From: Verrucomicrobiales bacterium
Lineage (GTDB): Bacteria; Verrucomicrobiota; Verrucomicrobiia; Methylacidiphilales; JAAUTS01
Assembly: GCA_031279715.1 (NCBI GenBank)
Contig: JAITHY010000006.1
Coordinates: 1-18,305 of the forward strand
Direction of reading: 5' to 3'
DNA length: 18,305 nt
This document shows, piece by piece, positions 1 through 6,278 of the stretch. Within the stretch, counting starts at the first letter, position 1, and each line of letters opens with the position of its first letter. A program made the translations under genes and the position numbers. The notes below the pieces were generated by a model, which did no database searches, was not told the origin of the DNA, and saw only the letters and a list, made by a program, of their open reading frames with translations.

Positions 1-247
1 TCTCTTGCGCCAGCTGGTCGGCGGTTTTGGCCTCGCCTTGCAACTTGGCAACCTCGGCTTTGAGCGTGTCCCGCTCTCCGCTGACCGCGGTCAGCTGCGC
101 CTTGGTCGCGCCATGCGCCTGTTGCTCGGCGGCCACGGCTTGCGCGGCGGCGGCTTTGGCCGTCTCGCTGGCGGTCAGTTGCGCTTTCGTCGTGGCTAAC
201 TCGGCTTGCGCGGCGGCCAGTTGCTCTTCGATGGTTTTAGTGCTCAT
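1..247 (-). CDS. Coiled-coil protein, N-terminal part (runs off the window)
   Basis: Reading the minus strand from ATG at 247 gives an open frame of 82 codons that leaves the window without a stop. The product begins MSTKTIEEQLAAAQAELATT and is almost entirely Ala, Glu, Gln, Lys and Leu, with a near-repeated segment KAQLTASE / KAQLTAVSGE. This composition predicts a long alpha-helical coiled coil. The start is fixed by the TTGACA element at 264-269, 16 nt upstream, shared with the other phage transcription units. It lies last in the minus-strand run after the tape measure and a 70-residue gene. A scaffold-like or tail-fibre-associated role is possible, but nothing visible names the family. 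Confidence 0.7.
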   Translation of the reverse strand, partial: MSTKTIEEQLAAAQAELATTKAQLTASETAKAAAAQAVAAEQQAHGATKAQLTAVSGERDTLKAEVAKLQGEAKTADQLAQE

Positions 248-269
248 GTCACCAATATGGCGGTGTCAA
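248..269 (-). promoter_or_regulatory. TTGACA start element of the coiled-coil gene
   Basis: The complement of 264-269 is TTGACA. It is followed by 16 nt (CCGCCATATTGGTGAC) and then ATG. There is no Shine-Dalgarno in the gap. It is one of eight equivalent elements heading minus-strand phage units. Confidence 0.65.
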
Positions 270-330
270 CGGCGGGCAAAAAGTTGGCTCACAAAAGCAT
301 TGCAATCATCCCGCGCACCGTTAAATAAAT

Positions 331-347
331 GAATGTCATGGACATTC
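331..347 (-). terminator. Possible hairpin after the 397-609 gene
   Basis: GAATGTC (331-337) and GACATTC (341-347) form a 7-bp inverted repeat with a 3-nt loop. On the minus strand it is followed by ATTTATTTAA. It lies 50-66 nt past the stop codon of the 70-residue gene, so a weak intrinsic terminator is possible. The stem is AT-rich and the T-run is broken. Confidence 0.35.
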
Positions 348-375
348 AGGCCCCGCCCCCATCCGCGTGAGTCGA

Positions 376-391
376 TATGGGAATTCCCATA
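376..391. repeat. 16-bp perfect palindrome
   Basis: TATGGGAATTCCCATA is a perfect 16-bp palindrome just past the stop codon at 397. It could be a dimeric regulator site or part of a transcription terminator. Nothing else identifies it. Confidence 0.5.
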
Positions 392-396
392 CCGGT

Positions 397-609
397 CTAA
401 CCCGCCTCACCGTCAGCGGGTTCGCTGAGGGTGACAAATGCGCCCGTGGCGGGGTCGTAATGCGTTGCCCCCGCCGGCGGGGTTTGACCCACCAACACCT
501 CGCTTAACCCGTCGCCGGTGCCCTGTAACGTGGCGGTCGCCTCATCGCTGCACTCGCCCTGCCCCAGGATTCTATGCGTGCTTTTTTCAATGACTGTGAA
601 GGTGGTCAT
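397..609 (-). CDS. Small phage protein downstream of the tape measure
   Basis: This is a 70-residue product starting MTTFTVIEK and ending in an acidic tail (SEPADGEAG). The sequence VLVGQTPPAGATHYDPATG resembles short beta-rich phage tail or tail-fibre accessory proteins, but I do not recognise a specific family. ATG at 609 is chosen over the TTG at 627. The TTG is itself part of the TTGACA element, which then sits 12 nt before the ATG as in the other units. The gene lies 22 nt after the tape-measure stop and has its own start element, so it may be transcribed separately. Confidence 0.7.
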   Translation of the reverse strand: MTTFTVIEKSTHRILGQGECSDEATATLQGTGDGLSEVLVGQTPPAGATHYDPATGAFVTLSEPADGEAG

Positions 610-627
610 ACCCATGGGGCATGTCAA
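610..627 (-). promoter_or_regulatory. TTGACA start element of the 70-residue gene
   Basis: Minus-strand TTGACA (622-627) is followed by TGCCCCATGGGT (12 nt) and ATG at 609. The element fills almost the whole gap between the tape-measure stop and this start. Confidence 0.6.
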
Positions 628-630
628 CCA

Positions 631-3465
631 TCAGGTGCGCATTCCCAAGTCCACGCGGCGGCCGCTGATGGCGTCGTAGATGATTTGCTGCCCCTCATCG
701 GCGCGCATTTGCTCCAACATCTTTTTGCGATCGTCGAAGACGTAGATATTGGTTTCACGCCCCGCCGCCTCTGCCAGCGTCGGCGGGTCGCCAACCAAGC
801 CGCCGCCGGCGAACGCCAGCGTCCGGCGCGGCAGCGGCACGGGGAACAGGTTCATCAAGTCACCATCGGGCACCCGCATGGAATTGAGCGCGTCAAACAA
901 ACCCGCGCCGTATTTGCGCACCGCCGCGCTGCGCACCACGTATTCGCCCGTCGCCACCGCCGCCAAGCGGTTGTCGCGGTCGCTGCTCTGGCCGGGTATC
1001 AGGCCGCCGCTGGCGAAGCCGCCAACCAGGCTCATGACCAAAATCAGGCCGGCCATTACCGCCGCCATGCCTACAGCCGCCGCCGTGCCCCAGGAGGCAA
1101 TTGAGTTGAGCGCCGCCGCCGGCGCCGCCGACGCCGCAATCGCCGCGTTGTCCGTCACCGTCGCCGCCGTGGATTTTTTGCCCAGCATCATGCCGAGCAA
1201 GTTGGTCGCCACCATCTGCACGCCGACTTGCACCAGACTGCTGATGATGCTGCCGACCGTCTGGCGCATCGCGTCGCGCCAAGTCGTTGTGCCCATGATA
1301 AGTCCGCTGATGCCTTGCGATACGCCGCTGATCGCGCTGCCGATGGTGTTGGTGATGGCGCTGCCAACTTGTTGCGCCATCGTGCCGAAGCCGTCGGTGA
1401 AGGATACCAGCCGCGCCGTCAGCGTGTCGCCGAATGACAGCAACGCGGGGTCGTTGACGATTTCCGCGAGTTGCAACTTGGCCGCGCTGATTTTCGCTAG
1501 CATCGCGTCCATGCCCTCGACGTCGCCGGCCAGTCGGCGCGCCTCGGCCAGCTCCAGCCATTTTTCAATGTTGGCCTCCAACTCCGCCCGTTGCGCCTCC
1601 AAGATTGGGCGCAGTTGCGCCTCCTTGTCCGCCTTCGTCGCCAACGGGTCGAGATCCACCAGCTGCTTACGCTCGCTCAAATCCGCCAAGCGCCGCTGCC
1701 GCTGGATTTCTTCCCGCTCCAACTCGGACTTGGCCTGTTCCTTGGAAAACTTGACCGCCTCCGCCCCGCCATTCACCAGCTCGGTTTGCAAACCCACCAG
1801 TTGCGAGTAGCGGACGACCTGTTCGTTGGTCAGCGTCCCTTGCGCGTACAAGACGCGCAGCCGCGCCAGCTCCAGGTTCAACGCCGCCTCGCTGGCCACG
1901 CCCAGCTCTTCCATAAAAAAGTTGCGGCGTTCCAGCGGGTTGAGCGTCGCGAGGATGGCGTCGCGTTGCGCCTTTTGCAAACCCTCCTCCTGCTTGCCAA
2001 GGTTTTTCCGCAACTCCAGCGCCCGCCGCTCAACCTCCGCCACCCGCTGTTCCTCCAATATCCGCTCCGCATTGGCCGCCATTTGCTCCTGTGACAGGGC
2101 GGCGAGGTTTTTGCGGTAAATTTCCAGTATCTTGACGTTCGAATTCACCGTGTCTTCCAACAGCTTCCATTGCGCGACATTCAAATCCTTTTCGGCGGCG
2201 TCGGCGAGCTTCTGCCGCTGTTCGTCAATTTTGCGGTTAATGTCGTCCAGCGCCCGCGCGCGGCTGTCCTCGCCGGTGACGCTGGCAAACGCGGCGCGGT
2301 ATTGCGCGTTGAACGCGGCGGCCTCCTTGTTCAACGCGGTCACGGCAGTCACCGTCTCCGCCCAGTTTTGTTTCCACGTTCCAAATTTGCCCATTACCCA
2401 CGACAGCGCCTCGCCGATGGCGATGATCGCCAGCCCGATGCCGGTGGCGGCAATCGCGCCCTTGATGGCCGTGAAACACGCCACCCCCGCCGTCCGCAAC
2501 GCCGCAAAGCCGCCGCCGGCGCCGGTGAGTTGCGTGCGGAAGGCGGTCAACTGCGTTTGCAGCGCCGTCAGCGCCGCGCGAATGCCGCCGATGGCGGCGC
2601 TCATGGCGGCGGCCATTTGCGGCATGAATTTCCACGCCAAAAACGCCACCCCAATGCCGATGATGTGATTTTTCAACCGCACCAGCAGCGTCGCCAAGTT
2701 TACAAACGGCTCCAATAGGCCGCTGACCGTGCCGGCCACGTCCGTTTCGGCCATCGCCCCGAAAAATTTGTCCAAGGCCGGAGCCACCTTTTCCAACACC
2801 GCCGCCACCAGCTCGTCGAGCTTCGCCTTCGCCGTGCGCACGTGGTTGCTGAAACTGTCAAACGCGGCGGCATTTTGATCCATCAACACTGCCATCCCGC
2901 CGACTTCTCGCGCCGCCTGTTCCAAGCCGCCGCCATCGGCGAACACCGCCAGCATTTGCGCCCCCGTGCGCCCGAAAATGGCTTGTGCGACGGCTCCGCG
3001 CTCCGCCGCCGAGGTGATGCGTTGAAAGCCTGCTGATAAAGCCGCCAGTTGGTCAACAAAAGACAGGTTTTTAATCGCCGCTGCCGAAACGCCCAGCCGC
3101 CGGAACGCCTCCGCCGTGTCCTTGCCTTCCTCGCTGACGCCGCCGATGGCCTTCTGCAACTTGGCCGCCGCCGCCGGCACTTGGTCGGCGGACAGGGACA
3201 CATTCTTGAACGCCTGTTGCAACAACACCAGGTCCTTCACGCTCTGCCCCGTTTGCGCCGACAGTGAGCGCAACTGCGAGCCAGTGTCGGCGACAGCGGT
3301 GAATTGGTTGTGTGCTGGGCCGATAGGTTTTGCCGCCGATACTAACGTGACATTGACAGAAATTAACGTTTTGCCAAGTTCATTAAGCCTGTCATTGACA
3401 GCCTTAGCCTTCGCTTGGAATTCTGAAATGTTAAAACTTAGTCTTGCGCTGATGGTGTTGCTCAT
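631..3465 (-). CDS. Phage tail tape measure protein
   Basis: The product is 944 residues and is the longest tail component after the tip protein. It sets tail length and is ejected with the DNA. The N-terminal part contains the alpha-helical stretch typical of tape measures (LSAQTGQSVKDLVLLQQAF, then AAAAKLQKAIGG). Hydrophobic Ala/Gly-rich segments lie near residues 270-300 and 335-355. A charged coiled-coil region spans roughly 400-660, and a strong membrane-like segment lies near 798-816. The C-terminal motif GGFASGGLIPG...ATGEYVVRSAAVRKYG (about 815-855) is characteristic of tape measures of this class. The start is ATG at 3465, 14 nt after the TTGACA element. It follows the virion gene at 4388-3609 across an AT-rich gap. 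Confidence 0.93.
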   Translation of the reverse strand: MSNTISARLSFNISEFQAKAKAVNDRLNELGKTLISVNVTLVSAAKPIGPAHNQFTAVADTGSQLRSLSAQTGQSVKDLVLLQQAFKNVSLSADQVPAAAAKLQKAIGGVSEEGKDTAEAFRRLGVSAAAIKNLSFVDQLAALSAGFQRITSAAERGAVAQAIFGRTGAQMLAVFADGGGLEQAAREVGGMAVLMDQNAAAFDSFSNHVRTAKAKLDELVAAVLEKVAPALDKFFGAMAETDVAGTVSGLLEPFVNLATLLVRLKNHIIGIGVAFLAWKFMPQMAAAMSAAIGGIRAALTALQTQLTAFRTQLTGAGGGFAALRTAGVACFTAIKGAIAATGIGLAIIAIGEALSWVMGKFGTWKQNWAETVTAVTALNKEAAAFNAQYRAAFASVTGEDSRARALDDINRKIDEQRQKLADAAEKDLNVAQWKLLEDTVNSNVKILEIYRKNLAALSQEQMAANAERILEEQRVAEVERRALELRKNLGKQEEGLQKAQRDAILATLNPLERRNFFMEELGVASEAALNLELARLRVLYAQGTLTNEQVVRYSQLVGLQTELVNGGAEAVKFSKEQAKSELEREEIQRQRRLADLSERKQLVDLDPLATKADKEAQLRPILEAQRAELEANIEKWLELAEARRLAGDVEGMDAMLAKISAAKLQLAEIVNDPALLSFGDTLTARLVSFTDGFGTMAQQVGSAITNTIGSAISGVSQGISGLIMGTTTWRDAMRQTVGSIISSLVQVGVQMVATNLLGMMLGKKSTAATVTDNAAIAASAAPAAALNSIASWGTAAAVGMAAVMAGLILVMSLVGGFASGGLIPGQSSDRDNRLAAVATGEYVVRSAAVRKYGAGLFDALNSMRVPDGDLMNLFPVPLPRRTLAFAGGGLVGDPPTLAEAAGRETNIYVFDDRKKMLEQMRADEGQQIIYDAISGRRVDLGMRT

Positions 3466-3485
3466 ATAGAATGTGACCGTGTCAA
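3466..3485 (-). promoter_or_regulatory. TTGACA start element of the tape-measure gene
   Basis: Minus-strand TTGACA (3480-3485), then CGGTCACATTCTAT (14 nt), then ATG. This copy keeps the hexamer and spacing but has TTCTAT where the others have TTGGT. Confidence 0.6.
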
Positions 3486-3608
3486 CAAATAATGTAACGC
3501 TATGGTTGTGCCTTACGGCTATGGTGTTGTCTGTGCTTTATTGGACATTCCCAATCCTGTTTTTTTTGTTTCTGTCTATTTTAGCCCTGTTTTCCTGAAA
3601 ACTCACCG
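3486..3608. other. AT-rich intergenic gap with small repeats
   Basis: This gap between the virion gene and the tape measure is markedly AT-richer than its neighbours. It holds a near-duplicated GCTATGGTTGTG / GGCTATGGTGTTG (about 3500-3530), the inverted repeat ATTGG-acattc-CCAAT (about 3540-3555), and GTTTTC-CT-GAAAAC (3589-3602). No ORF in it is convincing. Confidence 0.45.
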
Positions 3609-4388
3609 TCAGCGCAACATTTTCCCCAGCGCGTAACCGCTTCTTAACATGTCCCGCCGCCGCTGTTCCAGCGCCTTTGCCGCCGCCACGGTCATCAGGT
3701 CGGCGCGCACTTGCATGGCGTTTTGATAGTAAGTCTGCCAGCCGCGCAAGTGGCTCGCCCACGGCAGGGCACTGGCGATGACGATGTATTTCTCGCGGAT
3801 GGCGGGCGCATTGCTGTGGTCGCTGACGGTGACGGGCACGTCGGCGCGGGTTGTCCAGCCAGGCATTCTCACGCCGTAATGCGTGGCGATTTTCGCCCAT
3901 GGCGCTTTGGTCATGCCGACATGTTGTTCCCGCTGGCGGAGGTAACGTTTCAGGCTGGCCTCATTCGTCACGTATGCTGAGGGATACTTGCCACTCACCC
4001 GCCCGTAACTGTCCCGCCGCTGCCGGTGGATGGCGCGGTCTGGCACCTCTATCACGCGGTCGCCGAGCACTTGCCGCGCGATTTTAACAGCCTCGGCCTT
4101 GCGCCCCTGCTTGACCGCCCGCCAATAGGCCGCCGCCAATGGCGGGTCGCGCTTCTCGATGGATTTAAACATCTCCCGCCACGTGCCGAACACTTGCCGG
4201 AGGTCGCGGCTGACGGCGTTCACCCCCTCGGCGCGGCCCTTGAACGGCGGCGTGGCAGCGGCCAGCGCCTTCGCCAACAAGCCGGCCTGTTGCCGCAAAA
4301 TCGCGCCGGCGTCCTTGTCCAACGCCAGCACCAGCGTGTCCAGCGACTTTTGAAAGTCAGTGTAGTCAAACGCAAATTCCGCCCGCAT
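3609..4388 (-). CDS. Phage virion protein, possibly tail completion / minor tail
   Basis: The product is 259 residues beginning MRAEFAFDYTDFQKSLDTLV. The N-terminal helical part (LRQQAGLLAKALAAATPP) resembles the start of HK97 gp10-like or lambda Z-like proteins, in which a helix precedes a TPxxT/G segment. At 259 residues it is longer than typical gp10. The middle is basic (QREQHVGMTKAPWAKIATHYG). Its place directly before the tape measure fits a tail or neck component. The start at ATG 4388 (not 4406, where the frame opens inside TTGACA) is set by the element 12 nt upstream. Its first five codons and promoter are repeated at 5341-5376. Functional assignment is tentative. Confidence 0.6.
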   Translation of the reverse strand: MRAEFAFDYTDFQKSLDTLVLALDKDAGAILRQQAGLLAKALAAATPPFKGRAEGVNAVSRDLRQVFGTWREMFKSIEKRDPPLAAAYWRAVKQGRKAEAVKIARQVLGDRVIEVPDRAIHRQRRDSYGRVSGKYPSAYVTNEASLKRYLRQREQHVGMTKAPWAKIATHYGVRMPGWTTRADVPVTVSDHSNAPAIREKYIVIASALPWASHLRGWQTYYQNAMQVRADLMTVAAAKALEQRRRDMLRSGYALGKMLR

Positions 4389-4406
4389 ACCAACGCGGGA
4401 TGTCAA
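4372..4406. repeat. Direct repeat, copy 1 (5' end of virion gene)
   Basis: Positions 4372-4406 match 5341-5376 with one substitution (AAATTCC versus AAACTCC) and one extra G in the second copy. The repeat spans the TTGACA element and the first five codons of the virion gene, and the two copies flank the BrnTA plus dinJ-relic segment. Confidence 0.85.
4389..4406 (-). promoter_or_regulatory. TTGACA start element of the virion gene
   Basis: Minus-strand TTGACA (4401-4406), TCCCGCGTTGGT (12 nt), ATG at 4388. It is duplicated almost exactly at 5358-5376. Confidence 0.65.
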
Positions 4407-4438
4407 CTGTCAGGGTTGCATTATCTTGAAAAAAGATA

Positions 4439-4472
4439 TTGCCTTTCATTTTTATTAGGGTAAATTCGGCGT
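4439..4472 (+). promoter_or_regulatory. Leaderless-type promoter of brnT (first module)
   Basis: TTGCCT (4439-4444), 16 nt, TAAATT (4461-4466), then 6 nt to the GTG start at 4473. A transcript from this -10 would begin at or next to the start codon. The inverted repeat TATCTT-gaaaa-AAGATA (4422-4438) overlaps the -35 side and could be an antitoxin operator. Confidence 0.55.
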
Positions 4473-4754
4473 GTGGAATATGTCTGGGATGAAGCCAAAG
4501 AGCGGGCGAATTTGGCCAAGCACGGGGTGAAATTCACCGAAGCAATGCTGGCTTTTGACGACGCCGATGCCATCATTACCCCGGACTCCAAACACAGCCA
4601 GGCCGAACCGCGCTGGTGGCTGCTGGGCAAGGTTAACGGACGGGTGCTGACGGTGCGTTACACCGAGCCGCGAGCGGGCACGCGGCGCATCATCGGCGCG
4701 GGCTACTGGCGCAAACAGGCAAAAATTTATGAAAAAATCAACCCCGATAATTGA
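4473..4754 (+). CDS. brnT: BrnT-family toxin
   Basis: The product is 93 residues starting (GTG) MEYVWDEAKERANLAKHGV, the hallmark N-terminus of the BrnT family (WDEAK...KHGV.F.EA...FDD). The central strand GRVLTVRYTEPRAGTRRIIGA matches the conserved beta-hairpin and RxI(I/S)A end of the family. BrnT is a RelE-fold ribonuclease that blocks translation and is neutralised by BrnA. The start is GTG at 4473, exactly 6 nt after the -10 hexamer. The gene overlaps the antitoxin gene by 26 nt, the usual BrnTA arrangement. It faces against the surrounding phage genes. Confidence 0.88.
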   Translation: MEYVWDEAKERANLAKHGVKFTEAMLAFDDADAIITPDSKHSQAEPRWWLLGKVNGRVLTVRYTEPRAGTRRIIGAGYWRKQAKIYEKINPDN

Positions 4755-5070
4755 ACCGCCGCGCTTTGACCGCGACGGCTATCAAACCAACCTCCGCGAC
4801 CTCAACGGCGAACCGTTGCCGGATTTGGCGGCGGCCAAATTTACCCGGCTGCATGGCGGCGCGCGGTCAGGGGCGGGCCGTCGGCCGCTGGGCAAGACAA
4901 CCATGCTGTTGCACTTGCGGCCCCAAGCGGCAGCCGCCATCCGCACCACCGCGCGGCGCGAGCATCAAACCCTCTCGGCTGTGGTTGACCGGTTGGTGAC
5001 GGCGCACTTGACGGCAGCAGGCCCCCGTCAGCGGCGCAAAAACTTTGACGCCAGTGGCGCGCGGTGGTAG
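4729..5070 (+). CDS. BrnA-position ribbon-helix-helix antitoxin
   Basis: The product is 113 residues starting MKKSTPIIEPPRFDRDGYQT. The segment TTMLLHLRPQAAAAIRTTARREHQTLSAVVDRLV (about 62-95) reads as a ribbon-helix-helix DNA-binding fold, preceded by a Gly/Arg-rich LHGGARSGAGRRP linker. By position it neutralises BrnT and probably represses the shared promoter. It differs from the antitoxins of the other two BrnT modules. The last residues (NFDASGARW) are encoded by sequence that is also the duplicated dinJ promoter (5045-5073), so the C-terminus appears to have been made by fusion to that segment. Confidence 0.75.
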   Translation: MKKSTPIIEPPRFDRDGYQTNLRDLNGEPLPDLAAAKFTRLHGGARSGAGRRPLGKTTMLLHLRPQAAAAIRTTARREHQTLSAVVDRLVTAHLTAAGPRQRRKNFDASGARW

Positions 5071-5079
5071 GTTGTGGTC
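5045..5079 (+). promoter_or_regulatory. Promoter of the dinJ relic (copy 1)
   Basis: TTGACG (5045-5050), 17 nt, TAGGTT (5068-5073), 6 nt, ATG at 5080. It lies inside the 3' end of the preceding antitoxin gene and is nearly identical to 5991-6025. Confidence 0.5.
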
Positions 5080-5333
5080 ATGCTCACCGCCACCATCCGC
5101 GTCGTGGTAGACCCCGCGATTAAACGCGCCGCCGCCGCCAATGCGAAGGCCGCCGGCGTGGATTTGCCCACCCTCGTGCGCGGCTTTGTCAGCCAGCTGG
5201 CCAAGGAGCCGGCGGCGGCCCGCCGCACCTCCCTAATGATGAAACTGCCGCCACGCTGGACGCTACCGACCGTGGCGAGGATTTGACCGCGTTTGCCGAC
5301 GTGGAGAAACTTTTTGCCTCGTGGGGAAAATGA
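5080..5333 (+). pseudogene. Frameshifted DinJ/RelB-type antitoxin without toxin
   Basis: From ATG 5080 the frame reads MLTATIRVVVDPAIKRAAAA and on to DLPTLVRGFVSQLAKEP, a DinJ/RelB ribbon-helix-helix antitoxin. At about 5233 the frame breaks. One missing base in TCCCTAAT would restore NDETAATLDATDRGEDLTAF...VEKLFASWGK, a normal DinJ C-terminus ending at 5331-5333. The unshifted frame ends instead at 5286 with an unrelated tail. Over its first 150 nt or so it is a near-copy of the dinJ gene at 6020. No YafQ follows, so this is an orphan, decayed antitoxin. A sequencing error could mimic the shift. Confidence 0.75.
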
Positions 5334-5340
5334 AAATTCT

Positions 5341-5376
5341 GCAAACTCCGCCCGCATACCAACGCGGGGATGTCAA
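5341..5376. repeat. Direct repeat, copy 2: 5' relic of the virion gene
   Basis: Minus-strand TTGACA (5371-5376), 13 nt, ATG at 5357 followed by CGG GCG GAG TTT GC, matching the start element and first five codons of the gene at 4388. Beyond these codons the sequence diverges and runs antisense through the dinJ relic, so it is a duplicated fragment and not a second gene. Confidence 0.85.
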
Positions 5377-5392
5377 GCCGGTTCGTTGACGG

Positions 5393-5737
5393 TCAGGCGG
5401 CAACCAAGCTGTCGAGGCACAACTCATTAAGGCTTTTGCCTTCTTTGAAGGCTCTAATCGCCAGTGCTTTATGCAATTCAGGGTCGATGCGCAAAACGAA
5501 TTTTCCCGAATATGCCGCTGCCTTGACCGGCTTGGGCAATTCGTCGTGTTTAATGCGCGCGGCAATCACGTCGGCAACGGCGGCGCACAGTTGGGCATAA
5601 ACCTCGGCTTCGTTTTTGCCATGCACGCCGCCACCGAATAACTCCGGGCAACGCCCGACATAGCAATTATCCTCCTCACTCCATTCCACAATTTTAATGT
5701 ACTGGTTGGACATTTTTTTTAATTCGCCGTGTTTCAT
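5393..5737 (-). CDS. hicB: HicB-family antitoxin
   Basis: The product is 114 residues. The N-terminal half (YIKIVEWSEEDNCYVGRCPELFGGGVHGKNEAEVYAQL) is the partly degenerate RNase H-like fold of HicB. The C-terminal GKFVLRIDPELHKALAIRAFKEGKSLNELCLDSL is a ribbon-helix-helix DNA-binding domain for autoregulation. ATG 5737 is preferred to ATG 5713 because GGAGG lies 6 nt upstream. The gene overlaps hicA by 44 nt. Together they form the only TA pair on the phage-coding strand, between the virion-gene relic and dinJ. Confidence 0.9.
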   Translation of the reverse strand: MKHGELKKMSNQYIKIVEWSEEDNCYVGRCPELFGGGVHGKNEAEVYAQLCAAVADVIAARIKHDELPKPVKAAAYSGKFVLRIDPELHKALAIRAFKEGKSLNELCLDSLVAA

Positions 5738-5927
5738 TGTCTGCCTCCGCTATTTTTTCCTTAACTGCTTTCTCCTGATACCGGTGCGCGTCCGCACCGG
5801 CGTTGCCGCTCATTAAAACCCAAATCCCCGCCGGATGCCGCCACTTGCGGTGACTACCCTTGCCTGGCTCCCATACAAAGCCGGCGCGTTTCAATTCCTG
5901 CTCAAGTTCACGGATTTTTTTGGGCAC
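5694..5927 (-). CDS. hicA: HicA-family mRNA interferase toxin
   Basis: The product is 77 residues: (GTG)PKKIRELEQELKRAGFVW, followed by GKGSHRKWRHPAG. This is the double-stranded-RNA-binding-like HicA fold with the catalytic His in G-S-H (about residue 26). HicA cleaves mRNA and is blocked by HicB. The C-terminal part (YQEKAVKEKIAEAD) is the final helix. GTG at 5927 is used because it lies 6 nt after a plausible -10. The hicA-hicB order and overlap are typical of the family. Confidence 0.88.
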   Translation of the reverse strand: MPKKIRELEQELKRAGFVWEPGKGSHRKWRHPAGIWVLMSGNAGADAHRYQEKAVKEKIAEADNETRRIKKNVQPVH

Positions 5928-5962
5928 GCAAGAATAGTATTATAATACTGCTCGGACGGCAA
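5928..5962 (-). promoter_or_regulatory. hicA promoter with 14-bp palindrome
   Basis: On the minus strand: TTGCCG (5962-5957), 17 nt, TACTAT (5939-5934), 6 nt, GTG at 5927, the same leaderless-type layout as the brnT genes. AGTATTATAATACT (5936-5949) is a perfect 14-bp palindrome over the -10 region and is a likely HicB operator. Confidence 0.5.
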
Positions 5963-5990
5963 GCGTTTTTTGCAGTGGGTTTCAACAGCC

Positions 5991-6025
5991 TTGACGCCAG
6001 TGGCGCGCGGTGGTAGGTTGTGGTC
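5991..6025 (+). promoter_or_regulatory. dinJ-yafQ promoter (copy 2)
   Basis: TTGACG (5991-5996), 17 nt, TAGGTT (6014-6019). It matches the copy at 5045-5079. Here the ATG that follows 6 nt downstream in copy 1 is missing (ATGCTC deleted), leaving GTG at 6020 directly after the -10. Confidence 0.5.
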
Positions 6026-6277
6026 ACCGCCACCCTCAGCGGCATTCCCGTCGCCACCAAAAGAGCCGCCGCCGCCAATGCCAAGGCCGCCGGCTCGGAT
6101 TTGCCCACCCTCGTGCGCGGCTTCGTTAGCCAGCTGGCCAGGGAGCCGGAGGCGGCACAGGAATATCGCCGTCCCAACGCGGTGACGCTCAAGGCCATTC
6201 GCGACGCGGAGCAAGGCATTGGGCTGACCCGCTTCACGTCAATTGAGGAATTACGCAAGGCTGTCGGCTGGGATTAA
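6020..6277 (+). CDS. dinJ: DinJ/RelB-family antitoxin
   Basis: The product is 85 residues: MVTATLSGIPVATKRAAAAN, then KAAGSDLPTLVRGFVSQLAREP. This is a DinJ-type antitoxin with an N-terminal ribbon-helix-helix half and a toxin-wrapping C-terminal helix ending LTRFTSIEELRKAVGWD. It lies 1 nt before yafQ in the expected order. The start is uncertain. GTG 6020 is the only usual start that keeps the fold, yet it abuts the -10 hexamer. The homologous copy at 5080 starts six bases later on an ATG deleted here. The first 150 nt or so are strongly similar to that copy. Confidence 0.85.
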   Translation: MVTATLSGIPVATKRAAAANAKAAGSDLPTLVRGFVSQLAREPEAAQEYRRPNAVTLKAIRDAEQGIGLTRFTSIEELRKAVGWD

Positions 6278-6278
6278 T

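Noticed and set aside
749..1810. Plus-strand open frame of 353 codons opposite the tape measure
   Set aside because: A Ser/Ala-rich shadow frame of the tape-measure gene.
5028..5357. Minus-strand frame of 109 codons starting at the duplicated virion start
   Set aside because: After five shared codons it runs antisense through the dinJ relic, with no similarity to the virion protein.
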